From Comamonadaceae bacterium (GTDB taxonomy: Bacteria; Pseudomonadota; Gammaproteobacteria; Burkholderiales; Burkholderiaceae_C): a DNA stretch of 64,000 bases. The position numbers were made by a program, and so were the translations under genes. Where the stretch lies: positions 16,620 to 80,619 of the forward strand of contig JAAFIY010000004.1 in assembly GCA_013297985.1 (NCBI GenBank), written 5' to 3'. Below the pieces are notes generated by a model. It was not told the origin of the DNA. It saw only the letters and a list, made by a program, of their open reading frames with translations, and made no database searches. Shown here in pieces: positions 9,224 through 17,001 of this stretch. Position 1 is the stretch's first letter, and each line of letters starts with the position of its first letter.

Positions 9224-10204
9224 TTGATAGCCAAAGTGCGCCGACGTCATTTCCTTCTGAGCGTAGCCAGCGGTGCTGCGCTGGCCTCGCCTTGGGCTGT
9301 GCAAGCCCAGGCTTGGCCTGCGAGCCCAGTGCGGCTGGTGGTGCCATTCCCACCCGGCGGGCTGATCGACAACATGGCGCGCTTGATTGGCCCGCGCCTG
9401 GCCGTCGAGTTGGGCCAAGCGGTTGTCATTGAAAACAAGCCCGGCGTGGGCGGCAGCCTGGGTGCGGCAGAGGTCGCCCGCGCAGCGCCCGACGGCTATA
9501 CCTTGCTGATGGCTTCCCCGCCCCTGACCATTGCTCCCGCGCTTTTTAACAACCTGCCCTACCGCCCTGAGCAAATCGCACCGGTGGCGCTGATTGGCCG
9601 CGTGCCCAATGTGCTGCTGGTGAACCCGGCTAGCAACATCCAGAACGTGGCCGATCTGCTGGCCCGGGCCAAGGCCGCGCCAGGGCGATTGAACTACGCG
9701 TCCAACGGCAACGGCACATCGCTTCACCTCAGCGCCGAACTGCTCAAAGTCAGCAGCGGGGTCTTCATTACCCACATTCCCTATCGCGGCGCGGCGGCGG
9801 CCATTCGAGCGCTGATCGCGGGCGAGGTGGACATGACGTTCGAGAACCTGCCATCGGTCATGGGCCAGATCAGCGGTGGCCGCGTGAAAGCGCTGGCCGT
9901 CACCACACGTCAGCGCAGCAAGTCACTGCCGGAGGTGCCCACTTTGGCCGAATCGGGGTTTGCTGACTTTGACGTCAGCGCCTACTACGGCATCGCGGCA
10001 CCCGCCAACTTGCCCGGCCCCATCAGCAGCCGACTCGAAGCTGCGCTGGCCAAGGTGGCAGCGGACCCGGCCGTGATCACCCCCATGGAACGCGCTGGCG
10101 CCACGGTGAATTTTGTCGATGGCCGCGCGGCCGCCCGGTTCATGGCCGCCGATCTGGCCACCTGGAAGCGCGTCATTGCGCAAGCCGGAATCAAGGCGGA
10201 CTAG
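9224..10204 (+). CDS. Bug-family periplasmic solute receptor (tripartite tricarboxylate transporter substrate-binding protein)
   Basis: This is a periplasmic binding protein of the Bordetella uptake gene (TctC-like) family, which captures small carboxylates and related acids. The start is probably TTG 9224, which has GGAG seven bases upstream. It gives a basic n-region (KVRRRHFLL) and a signal peptide ending AVQAQA. GTG 9236 is the alternative, and the ORF-track start at 9137 is too long. Family motifs are VRLVVPFPPGGLIDNMAR near the N-terminus, IENKPGVGGSLGA, and APDGYTLLMA. No TctA/TctB membrane partners are nearby, so it is an orphan receptor. It is 2 bp from the threonate-type dehydrogenase, hinting at a sugar-acid ligand (inference). 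Confidence 0.88.
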   Translation: MIAKVRRRHFLLSVASGAALASPWAVQAQAWPASPVRLVVPFPPGGLIDNMARLIGPRLAVELGQAVVIENKPGVGGSLGAAEVARAAPDGYTLLMASPPLTIAPALFNNLPYRPEQIAPVALIGRVPNVLLVNPASNIQNVADLLARAKAAPGRLNYASNGNGTSLHLSAELLKVSSGVFITHIPYRGAAAAIRALIAGEVDMTFENLPSVMGQISGGRVKALAVTTRQRSKSLPEVPTLAESGFADFDVSAYYGIAAPANLPGPISSRLEAALAKVAADPAVITPMERAGATVNFVDGRAAARFMAADLATWKRVIAQAGIKAD

Positions 10205-10206
10205 CC

Positions 10207-11121
10207 ATGGCGTTTGAATCTATCAAAGTAGGCGTGATCGGCCTTGGGGCCATGGGCCTAGGGATGGCAAGCTCGCTGCGGCGTGCCGGGCAGACGGTGC
10301 AGGTGTTTGATTTGCGGGAAGGTGTGGCGCAGACCTTTGCTGCTGGCGGTGGCCACGCCGCAGAATCGGCGGCGGCGCTGGCCTCAGCTTGCAGCGTGGT
10401 GATCTCTGTGGTGGTAAGCGCTGCGCAAACTGAAGACCTCTTGTTTGGCAGCGGCCAAGTGGCGGCATCGATGCGCCCGGGCAGCGTGTTTGTGATGTGC
10501 TCCACCGTGGATCCCGCAGCGTCAATCGGCTTCGAGCAGCGGCTTGCACCCCTGGGGGTGCACTACCTGGACGCCCCCATCTCAGGGGGTGCAGCCCGCG
10601 CGGCCACAGGCCAGATCACCATGATGACTGCCGGTCAGCCGGCCGCCTATGCCGCCTGCGGCACCGTGCTGGAATCCATGGCAGCTAAGGTGTACCGGCT
10701 CGGCGAGCGCGCGGGTGCTGGCAGCAAAGTGAAGGTCATTAACCAACTGCTGGCGGGTGTGCATATCGCCGCCGCCGCCGAGGCCATGGCCCTGGGCCTG
10801 CGCGAAGGGGTAGATCCAGCGGCGCTCTACGAAGTCATCACCCACAGCGCGGGCAACAGTTGGATGTTTGAAAACCGCATGGCGCACGTGCTGGCGGGTG
10901 ACTACACGCCGCTGTCGGCCGTGGACATCTTTGTGAAAGACCTCGGCCTCGTGCTGGACATGGCGCGCGCCAGCAAGTTTCCGCTGCCGCTTTCAAGCAC
11001 CGCGCACCAAATGTTCATGCAGGCCTCCAGTGCAGGATTTGCCAAGGAAGACGACAGCGCGGTGATCAAGATCTTTCCCGGCATCACGCTGCCCAAGCCC
11101 GAAACGCCGGGCTCCGCCTAA
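10207..11121 (+). CDS. ltnD: NAD(P)-dependent 3-hydroxyacid dehydrogenase, L-threonate dehydrogenase-like
   Basis: This is a member of the 3-hydroxyisobutyrate dehydrogenase family. It has the N-terminal Rossmann motif VGVIGLGAMGLGMA, the substrate-loop DAPISGGAARA, and the catalytic-lysine segment GAGSKVKVINQLL. The C-terminal stretch MFMQASSAGFAKEDDSAVIKI closely resembles L-threonate dehydrogenase LtnD, which oxidises L-threonate to 2-oxo-tetronate. The LtnD name is by resemblance; the kinase and decarboxylating aldolase of that pathway (OtnK, OtnC) are not in the window. It lies 2 bp after the Bug receptor and is surely co-transcribed with it, which suggests uptake and first oxidation of a C4 sugar acid. 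Confidence 0.8.
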   Translation: MAFESIKVGVIGLGAMGLGMASSLRRAGQTVQVFDLREGVAQTFAAGGGHAAESAAALASACSVVISVVVSAAQTEDLLFGSGQVAASMRPGSVFVMCSTVDPAASIGFEQRLAPLGVHYLDAPISGGAARAATGQITMMTAGQPAAYAACGTVLESMAAKVYRLGERAGAGSKVKVINQLLAGVHIAAAAEAMALGLREGVDPAALYEVITHSAGNSWMFENRMAHVLAGDYTPLSAVDIFVKDLGLVLDMARASKFPLPLSSTAHQMFMQASSAGFAKEDDSAVIKIFPGITLPKPETPGSA

Positions 11122-11150
11122 GCCCCTGGCCCCACAGCGCGCGGGCCCGG

Positions 11151-12356
11151 TTATGGCGCCTGCTCGACCCCGGTCGGTACCCGCTGGCCCAGCGCCGCCA
11201 GTGCCTTGGCCCGCGTGGCCGTGGCCGCGCCGGGCAGTGCGAAACCGCGCACTGTGCCTTGGGCATCCGCCCATTGCCAAACGCCGGGTGCGCTTGGGGC
11301 CTGCCATTGGCCCAACGCACCCGGGGCGGGCGGCAAGACCAGCAAAGGCAGTGCGGGTGTTTTGACAGCCACCGGCATCGGCGCAAATCGCAAGGGCGTA
11401 GGCGCGCTGCCAGCTTCCGTGAAAGCCAAATGCGCCGCCAGCGCTTTGGCGGCCGCCATGATGGGCATCACATAGGGCAGCGGGCGGCTGGCGGTGCCGT
11501 CCAAGGATTCACTGGCGTACTGCGCCACGTCACCCAGTGCATACACATCGGGGGCGCTGGTTTGCAGGTGCTCGTTGACCAGCACACCGCGCTCAGTGCG
11601 CAGGCCGACCGCCTGGGCCAGCGCCACGTCGGGTCGCAGGCCAATGGCCGACAACACTACGTCGTGCTCAGCCGCTAGCGGGGCCGAGGCCGTTTGCCCC
11701 CACAACCACTGCACGCCCAGGGCCGCCAATGCGTCGGCCAGTTGTTGTGAAGCAGCCAACGGGAGCAAGGCCGCCAGTGGGCGCTGGCCAGGGTCCACCA
11801 CGGTGACGGGGTGGCCCTTGACGGCCAAGTCATTGGCAAATTCGCAACCGATCAAGCCCGCGCCTACGATCAGCACACGGGCGCGCTGGCCGGTGCGCTG
11901 CTGCGTCGCCTCCAAGGCCTGGCGCAGCGCGGCGTAGTCCTCGAGCCCGTTGACCGACAGCACCGGCACCGGGCTGTCGGGCAGCGCCAGGGGGATGGGC
12001 AGCGCGCCGGTGGCCAGCACCAAGCGGGCATAGGGCCACACACGGCCGTCAGCCGATTGCACCGTGCGGGCAGCAGTGTCGATGGCGCTGATGCGGGTGT
12101 GCGGCACCACATCCACCGCCAGTTGCGCCGCCATGGTGGCCACCGGCGTCGTCACCAACTGATCAGCGCCTTTGCCCTGCGCGAGTGCGTTGCTTAGGGC
12201 GGGCTTGGCGTAGAAGTCACCGTTGCGCTCGGTGATCAGGCTGACGGGCGTGCTGCGGTGCAAGCGGCGCAGCTCGCGCACCGCGCTCCAGGCCGCCAGG
12301 CCCGAGCCCAGCACCACCACTGGAGTTATCGCATCGACTGCAGCAGGGGCAGCCAT
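11151..12356 (-). CDS. FAD-dependent rubredoxin reductase-like NAD(P)H oxidoreductase
   Basis: A 401-aa pyridine-nucleotide-disulfide oxidoreductase-fold protein. It has an N-terminal FAD-binding VVVLGSGLAAWSAVREL, a central NAD-binding VLIVGAGLIGCEFANDL, and the FAD-contacting DVYALGDVAQY. No redox-active CxxxxC pair is present, which fits the rubredoxin reductase (AlkT/NorW-like) subgroup rather than disulfide reductases. The gene lies 2 bp after the rubredoxin gene and next to rubrerythrin. The likely role is moving electrons from NAD(P)H to rubredoxin for rubrerythrin-type peroxide reduction (inference from context). The C-terminus has the rubredoxin-reductase-like tail SAPGVWQWADAQGTVRGFALPG. 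Confidence 0.87.
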   Translation of the reverse strand: MAAPAAVDAITPVVVLGSGLAAWSAVRELRRLHRSTPVSLITERNGDFYAKPALSNALAQGKGADQLVTTPVATMAAQLAVDVVPHTRISAIDTAARTVQSADGRVWPYARLVLATGALPIPLALPDSPVPVLSVNGLEDYAALRQALEATQQRTGQRARVLIVGAGLIGCEFANDLAVKGHPVTVVDPGQRPLAALLPLAASQQLADALAALGVQWLWGQTASAPLAAEHDVVLSAIGLRPDVALAQAVGLRTERGVLVNEHLQTSAPDVYALGDVAQYASESLDGTASRPLPYVMPIMAAAKALAAHLAFTEAGSAPTPLRFAPMPVAVKTPALPLLVLPPAPGALGQWQAPSAPGVWQWADAQGTVRGFALPGAATATRAKALAALGQRVPTGVEQAP

Positions 12357-12358
12357 GG

Positions 12359-12523
12359 TTAGACCGCCACCATTTCAAAGTCAGCCTTGGCCACGCCACA
12401 GTCGGGGCAGGCCCAGCTGTCGGGTACGTCGGCCCAGCGGGTGCCTGCGGCAATGCCGTCTTCGGGGCGGCCAGCGGCCTCGTCATACACAAAGCCGCAA
12501 ACGATGCAGAGGTAGGTGGTCAT
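12359..12523 (-). CDS. Rubredoxin (54 aa, missing from the ORF track)
   Basis: A complete 54-codon ORF, below the ORF-track length cut. It starts at ATG 12523 and stops at TAA 12359-12361. The translation begins [18 protein letters not shown] and ends [16 protein letters not shown]. The two CxxCG knuckles (CIVCG, CPDCG) bind a single iron, and the aromatic core residues of rubredoxins are present. It is a small cytoplasmic one-electron carrier. It lies between rubrerythrin (upstream) and its probable reductase (2 bp downstream). Since the neighbouring rubrerythrin lacks a fused rubredoxin domain, this protein is the obvious electron donor to it. Confidence 0.95.
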   Translation of the reverse strand: MTTYLCIVCGFVYDEAAGRPEDGIAAGTRWADVPDSWACPDCGVAKADFEMVAV

Positions 12524-12557
12524 GGTGTGCTCTTTAGGAAAGGTTTGGAAGTTTTGT

Positions 12558-12607
12558 GACTGCTGCGCCCTAAAACAGGGCGTAAGCAGCTATTAACTTG
12601 ATAGCAA
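12558..12607 (-). repeat. Copy of the dispersed ~50-bp repeat, after rubrerythrin
   Basis: The minus strand reads TTGCTATCAAGTTAATAGC, then a hairpin CGCCCTGTTTTAGGGCG flanked by GCTGCTTA and CAGCAG. It ends directly against the rubrerythrin stop codon (12608-12610), so it may act as an attenuating or 3'-protecting hairpin between rubrerythrin and rubredoxin. Confidence 0.7.
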
Positions 12608-13108
12608 TCAGGCCGTTGCAGCTTCAGCGGCACGTACCGCGTCCAACTGCTTTTGATAGTGGGCAGCGTGGCGCTCTTCGACTTTGGCCAGCGCGGCAAA
12701 GCGCTTTTGCGCCTTGGCCAGCGTGTCTTTGAAGCGCTGGGCGTGCTCTTTGGATTCGGCAATTTGCTCGTTCATCTCAGCCACGGCGGCGGCGTTGCCT
12801 TCAGCCTCGGCCGTCTTGCGAAAACCGGGGTACATCTCGGTGTATTCGTAGGTTTCGCCATCAATGGCGATCTGCAGGGCGCGCGCCGGGCTCATCTCGG
12901 CCTTGGGGTACAGCAAATCCAGGTGGCCAAAGGCGTGCTGCACTTCTTGGTCAGCGGTTTCTTCAAAGGTGCGGGCGGTGGCCTCGTCACCCATCTCGCG
13001 GGCCAGCTTGGCGAAGTAGCGGTATTTGATGTGCGCCATGGATTCGCCGGCAAAGGCGGCTTCGAGGTTGGCGATGGTTTTGATTTCGGGGCGCTGGGCG
13101 GTGGTCAT
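12608..13108 (-). CDS. Rubrerythrin, ferritin-like diiron domain without fused rubredoxin domain
   Basis: Rubrerythrins reduce hydrogen peroxide at a non-haem diiron site. The start at ATG 13108 is set by GGAG just upstream; the ORF-track start adds 26 residues. The 166-aa product is a four-helix bundle with the diiron ligands in two pairs (EAAFAGESMAHIKY, EETADQEVQHAFGH; then ETYEYTEMYPGF and EERHAAHYQKQ). No cysteine is seen, so the C-terminal rubredoxin domain of classical rubrerythrins is missing; a separate rubredoxin gene follows at 12523. This fits the split rubrerythrin systems of some aerobes. The divergent intergenic region carries two palindromes that could be operator sites. Confidence 0.93.
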   Translation of the reverse strand: MTTAQRPEIKTIANLEAAFAGESMAHIKYRYFAKLAREMGDEATARTFEETADQEVQHAFGHLDLLYPKAEMSPARALQIAIDGETYEYTEMYPGFRKTAEAEGNAAAVAEMNEQIAESKEHAQRFKDTLAKAQKRFAALAKVEERHAAHYQKQLDAVRAAEAATA

Positions 13109-13143
13109 GGTGGGCTCCTGGGGTGATCGGGCGGCTTGGGCAT

Positions 13144-13158
13144 TGATCGAATCGATCA
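13144..13158. promoter_or_regulatory. Perfect 15-bp palindrome upstream of rubrerythrin
   Basis: TGATCGAATCGATCA is a perfect dyad lying 36-50 bp upstream of the rubrerythrin start. Its position suits an operator overlapping the promoter. No regulator is identified for it. Confidence 0.45.
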
Positions 13159-13215
13159 GCACGAGACGAATGGTAGGGATTGGCAATCAATAAGGCCAAT
13201 CGGAAGTTTCTTGGT

Positions 13216-13236
13216 CATTGATAGGGGCTATCGATG
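13216..13236. promoter_or_regulatory. 21-bp dyad in the rubrerythrin/DUF1800 divergent region
   Basis: CATTGATAG-GGG-CTATCGATG is a dyad with 9-bp arms and one mismatch. It resembles LysR-type/OxyR-like half sites (ATAG...CTAT) but the spacer is 3, not the 7 of E. coli OxyR sites. It could serve either divergent gene. Confidence 0.4.
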
Positions 13237-13300
13237 AGCGGGCCGTGATTACGTCGATGGGCGGCGACAAATGTCGGCGCCCTGACTAGCATCCGGGCCT

Positions 13301-15466
13301 ATGGAGCACGCCAACACCGCCGAGGCACCCGCCGCAGCAACTGCAACCGCAAGCGCCACAGCCGCATCAGCCGCGGTGCTGCCCCTTGCACTGAGCGCCC
13401 TGTCGGCAGCCTGCGGTGGCGGCGACGCCGAAGTGCCCCAGGCCTTGGCGGACGGCCGCTCGGCCCCCTACCGCCCCGACTTGCTGCCGCACGACCGCGC
13501 AAGCGACTTGCAGCCTCACCACCGCGCCGCGCTGGCCGGCGCACCTGCGGGGCGGCTGGCAGCCAGGGCCATCCGCTCGCCCACCGCCGACGAGTTTTTT
13601 GAATGGGCCGAGCGCACCTTTCCCCAGTTCTTCCCCGGCCCCGCGCAGACCTTGCCCGGCGCCAATGGCTTGCTGGTGCGCTTTTATCCCGGCACGCAGA
13701 TTTACCTGTCGGTGTCCAACGACGCGCGGCTGGCCATATCGGGCATGGGGCCCGTCACCAACAACCAGGCCGTCAGCCTGGGCCGCGTGGCCGACTTTGC
13801 CGACGCAGTGCTTGCGCCCACGCCCGCCGCCGCGCCGCTCACCGACGAAGACGCCGCCCGCTTTTTGCAGCAGGCGCAGTTCTCAAGCACCTTGGCGCAA
13901 ATTGCCGCCGTGCGCGCCAAAGGCTATGCCGGTTGGTTGGATGAGCAATTGGCGCTGCCCATGGGCCAAACCGGGTGGGATTGGTTGATTGAGAAAGGCT
14001 ACTCAGTCGTCAATGAATGGAAGCACTACAACAACGGAGAAACCACCCGATACATGACGTGGTACCAGTTGATGTCGCTGCCCGACCAGGTGCGCCGGCG
14101 TTGGGCGCTGGCGTTGTCGGAAACCTTTGTGGTGTCCATGCGGGGACTGGGCGACTCTTCTTTTTGGCCCGGCTTCATGATGACCGCGTACTGGGACATC
14201 TTGTGCAAACACGGCTTTGGCAACTACCGGGATTTGCTGCATGACCTGACCCTGAACCCCGCCATGGGGGCATTCCTCAACACCAAGGGCAACGAGAAAG
14301 AAGACGCGACCATCGGCCGCTTTCCCGATGAGAACTACGCCCGCGAGGTGATGCAGCTCTTTTCCATCGGGCTGTATGAGCTGAACCTGGACGGCAGCCC
14401 CAAGCTCAACGCCCAAGGCAAGCCGATTGAGACCTACACCGCGTCAGACGTGAGCAACTTGGCGCGCGTTTTCACCGGCTATGACCACGATTTTTCAGTA
14501 GGGCGAGTACCCGAAGGTCCGCCACATTTCGCGTGGAAGTTGCCCTATGCGCGCAACCCCATGCCGCTGAACCCGGCTAAGCATTCCGCGCTAGAGAAGA
14601 AGTTTTTGGGCGTCACCATCCCGCCCAATACATCGGGCCCTGAGTCGCTCAAGATCGCGCTGGACACCTTGTTCAACCACCCCAACGTGGGCCCCTTTTT
14701 GGGCCGCCAGTTCATTCAACGGCTGGTGACCAGCAACCCCAGTGCTGGGTACGTGGCCCGAGTGGCCACGGTGTTCAACAGCAACGGCGCAGGGGTGCGC
14801 GGCGACTTGAAAGCCGTGTTGCGCGCCATCCTTTTGGACCCAGAAGCACGCGGCGCAGCGAGCTTGGCGTCCACCACCTTTGGCAAGCTGCGTGAGCCTG
14901 CGGTGCGTATTGCCCAGTGGGGGCAAAGCTTCAAGGTGCGTTCAATCTTCAACACCTGGAAGCCAGTGATCAAGGCGTGGCGCCAAGGTATTGATGTCAA
15001 CCAATACCCGCTAGATGCGCCGTCGGTCTTCAACTTCTTTCGCCCCGGCTACATCCCGCCCGGCACTGAGATGGCGCGCATTGGCGCCACGGCGCCCGAG
15101 TTTCAGATCATGAACGAGAGCACAGTTCCGTCGTGGTCCAACTTCATTGCCACGTATTTTCAGAATGGCATCCGTGTCACTGGGCCAGACGTGCCTCAGA
15201 ACATCAGCACCGCCGCTGATGGGCAGGACGTGGTGCCTGACTACAGCTACGAAATGTCCCTCGTCGGGGACTTGGACGCCCTGGTGCGCCACTTGAACTT
15301 GGTGCTGTGCGCCGGAACCCTGTCCGCCGCCAGCGTCAACACAATAGTGGCCGCGCTGCGCGCGCTGCACCCACGCCCCACGGAATCCGACGAGCGCCGC
15401 CAAGGCCATGTGGCCCGCGCATTGATGTTCGTGATGTCGGCGCCTGAATACATCGTGCAACGCTGA
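13301..15466 (+). CDS. DUF1800 family protein, predicted lipoprotein
   Basis: The 721-aa product matches the DUF1800 family: EDAARFLQQAQFSSTLAQIAAVRAKGYAGWLDEQLA, then RRRWALALSETFVVS, DENYAREVMQLFSIGLYELN, and the C-terminal RRQGHVARALMFVMSAPEYIVQR. The N-terminus has a hydrophobic stretch with a lipobox (ALSAAC, Cys about 38). It lacks the usual positive residues ahead of it, so export is likely but the exact start is uncertain. DUF1800 proteins have no assigned reaction. They are nearly always next to a DUF1501 protein, as here (11 bp to the next gene), and both are exported, so the pair probably forms an envelope complex. Confidence 0.9.
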   Translation: MEHANTAEAPAAATATASATAASAAVLPLALSALSAACGGGDAEVPQALADGRSAPYRPDLLPHDRASDLQPHHRAALAGAPAGRLAARAIRSPTADEFFEWAERTFPQFFPGPAQTLPGANGLLVRFYPGTQIYLSVSNDARLAISGMGPVTNNQAVSLGRVADFADAVLAPTPAAAPLTDEDAARFLQQAQFSSTLAQIAAVRAKGYAGWLDEQLALPMGQTGWDWLIEKGYSVVNEWKHYNNGETTRYMTWYQLMSLPDQVRRRWALALSETFVVSMRGLGDSSFWPGFMMTAYWDILCKHGFGNYRDLLHDLTLNPAMGAFLNTKGNEKEDATIGRFPDENYAREVMQLFSIGLYELNLDGSPKLNAQGKPIETYTASDVSNLARVFTGYDHDFSVGRVPEGPPHFAWKLPYARNPMPLNPAKHSALEKKFLGVTIPPNTSGPESLKIALDTLFNHPNVGPFLGRQFIQRLVTSNPSAGYVARVATVFNSNGAGVRGDLKAVLRAILLDPEARGAASLASTTFGKLREPAVRIAQWGQSFKVRSIFNTWKPVIKAWRQGIDVNQYPLDAPSVFNFFRPGYIPPGTEMARIGATAPEFQIMNESTVPSWSNFIATYFQNGIRVTGPDVPQNISTAADGQDVVPDYSYEMSLVGDLDALVRHLNLVLCAGTLSAASVNTIVAALRALHPRPTESDERRQGHVARALMFVMSAPEYIVQR

Positions 15467-15477
15467 AGGGGATAACC

Positions 15478-16920
15478 ATGCATCCAATGGACCCTTCACG
15501 CCGAAGCTTTCTGCAGCAAACCGGGCTGGCACTCACGGGCGTGGCCGCCCCGCTGGCCGTGAACCTGGCCGCCATGGGCGAGGCCGCAGCCCAGTCGGCC
15601 ACCGACTACAAGGCGCTGGTGTGCGTGTTCCTGTTCGGCGGCAACGACCACGCCAACACGGTGGTGGCCTTTGACGATGCCAACCACGCGCGCTACACCA
15701 CCCTTCGCGGTGCCGTGCTGGCCACGCCCAAGTCGCAGTTGGCCGCCACTGAACTGATACCCACCCGTCCGCTGGCCAACGGCGTGAAGTACGCCTTGGC
15801 CCCTGAGATGCCCGAGCTGGCCGCGCTGTTCAACGCGGGCCAAGCGGCCGTGATGCTGAATGTGGGTCCGCTGGTGGTACCCCTGACCCGCCAGCAGTAT
15901 CAGGCGGGTGTGCTGGCCCAACCGCCCAAGCTTTTCTCTCACAACGACCAACAGTCGGTGTGGCAGGCGCAAGGAGCCGAAGGCACCACCCGTGGCTGGG
16001 GTGGCCGCATTGCAGACCTGACGCTGTCAGCCAACGGCAACCCGCTGTACACCTGCGTGCAAGTGGCCAGTGACGACGGCTTTGCGGGCGATGCGGTGTT
16101 TTTGTCGGGCAACACGGCGCAGCAGTACCAGTGCACCACGGCGGGTGCGGTGCCTTTTGAGCCCACCTTGGCCACCGGCAACTTTTTCTACAACAACCCC
16201 GCCGTCAACGCGATGTTTTCGGAGTTTTTGGTCAAGCCGCAAACGCATGTGCTGGCCGAGGAATACGCCCGCATCGTGCGACGCAGCATTGCGGCAGAGA
16301 TCGATGTGCGCGCTGCTTTGAATGCGGGCGTGGTGCAAACGCCGTTTCCGCAGGGCAACGGTTTGGCTTCGCAACTGCGCATCGTGGCCAAGATGATTGC
16401 GGGTCGTTCGGTGCTGGGTGCCAAGCGGCAGGTGTTCATGGTGTCGCTGGGCGGCTTTGACACCCACGACAACCAGCCCAACCGCCACCCGGGGCTGGTG
16501 CGCAAGGTCAGCCAAGCGCTGGATGCGTTCTACAAAGCCACGGTGGAGATTGGCATGGCCAATCAGGTCACCGCATTCACCGCGTCGGACTTTGGTCGCA
16601 CGCTCACCAGCAATGGCGACGGCACCGACCACGGCTGGGGCGGCCACCACTTCATGGTGGGCGGCGCGGTGCGCGGCAGGGCGCTCTATGGCACACCGCC
16701 GCCGATTGCGGCAGGCAACACCAGCGCGGCAGAAGACCAATGGCATGTGGGCCAAGGCCGCTTGCTGCCCAGCACTTCGGTGGACCAATTGGCAGCCACC
16801 CTGGGGCGCTGGTTTGGGTTGTCAGACGCTGACCTGTACCGCACCTTGCCCAACCTGAACCACTTTGGCGACGTGGCGGGGCGGCCCGACTATCCGGTGA
16901 ACCTGGGCTTCATGGGCTAG
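15478..16920 (+). CDS. DUF1501 domain protein, Tat-exported
   Basis: The 480-aa product begins with a twin-arginine signal (SRRSFLQQTGLALTG ... AAAQS). The DUF1501 core follows: ALVCVFLFGGNDHANTVV, FSHNDQQSVWQ, VFMVSLGGFDTHDNQ, and FGRTLTSNGDGTDHGWGGHHFMVGG. The family belongs to the alkaline-phosphatase/sulfatase-like superfamily, and its Asp/His-rich motifs are consistent with metal binding, but no substrate is known. AAGGGG precedes ATG 15478; ATG 15487 is an alternative. Folding before Tat export suggests a cofactor- or metal-loaded periplasmic protein. It works with the upstream DUF1800 lipoprotein (inference from the universal pairing). Confidence 0.92.
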   Translation: MHPMDPSRRSFLQQTGLALTGVAAPLAVNLAAMGEAAAQSATDYKALVCVFLFGGNDHANTVVAFDDANHARYTTLRGAVLATPKSQLAATELIPTRPLANGVKYALAPEMPELAALFNAGQAAVMLNVGPLVVPLTRQQYQAGVLAQPPKLFSHNDQQSVWQAQGAEGTTRGWGGRIADLTLSANGNPLYTCVQVASDDGFAGDAVFLSGNTAQQYQCTTAGAVPFEPTLATGNFFYNNPAVNAMFSEFLVKPQTHVLAEEYARIVRRSIAAEIDVRAALNAGVVQTPFPQGNGLASQLRIVAKMIAGRSVLGAKRQVFMVSLGGFDTHDNQPNRHPGLVRKVSQALDAFYKATVEIGMANQVTAFTASDFGRTLTSNGDGTDHGWGGHHFMVGGAVRGRALYGTPPPIAAGNTSAAEDQWHVGQGRLLPSTSVDQLAATLGRWFGLSDADLYRTLPNLNHFGDVAGRPDYPVNLGFMG

Positions 16921-16942
16921 CGTGTTGGCAGCATGCGCGTGC

Positions 16943-16973
16943 TTGACGCAGCTTCACGGTTTGTGCGTATGCT
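16943..16973 (+). promoter_or_regulatory. Candidate promoter of the SPFH-SpeE-like cluster
   Basis: TTGACG and TATGCT are separated by 19 bp, 29 bp upstream of ATG 17002, which has an AGGAGG ribosome site. The spacer is long, so this is a candidate only. Confidence 0.35.
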
Positions 16974-17001
16974 CCTATCCCATGTTGTCTAGGAGGTTGC
17001 T

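Noticed and set aside
13216-13236. OxyR binding site upstream of rubrerythrin
   Set aside because: The ATAG...CTAT dyad has a 3-bp spacer, not the 7-bp spacing of known OxyR sites, so only a generic palindrome is reported.
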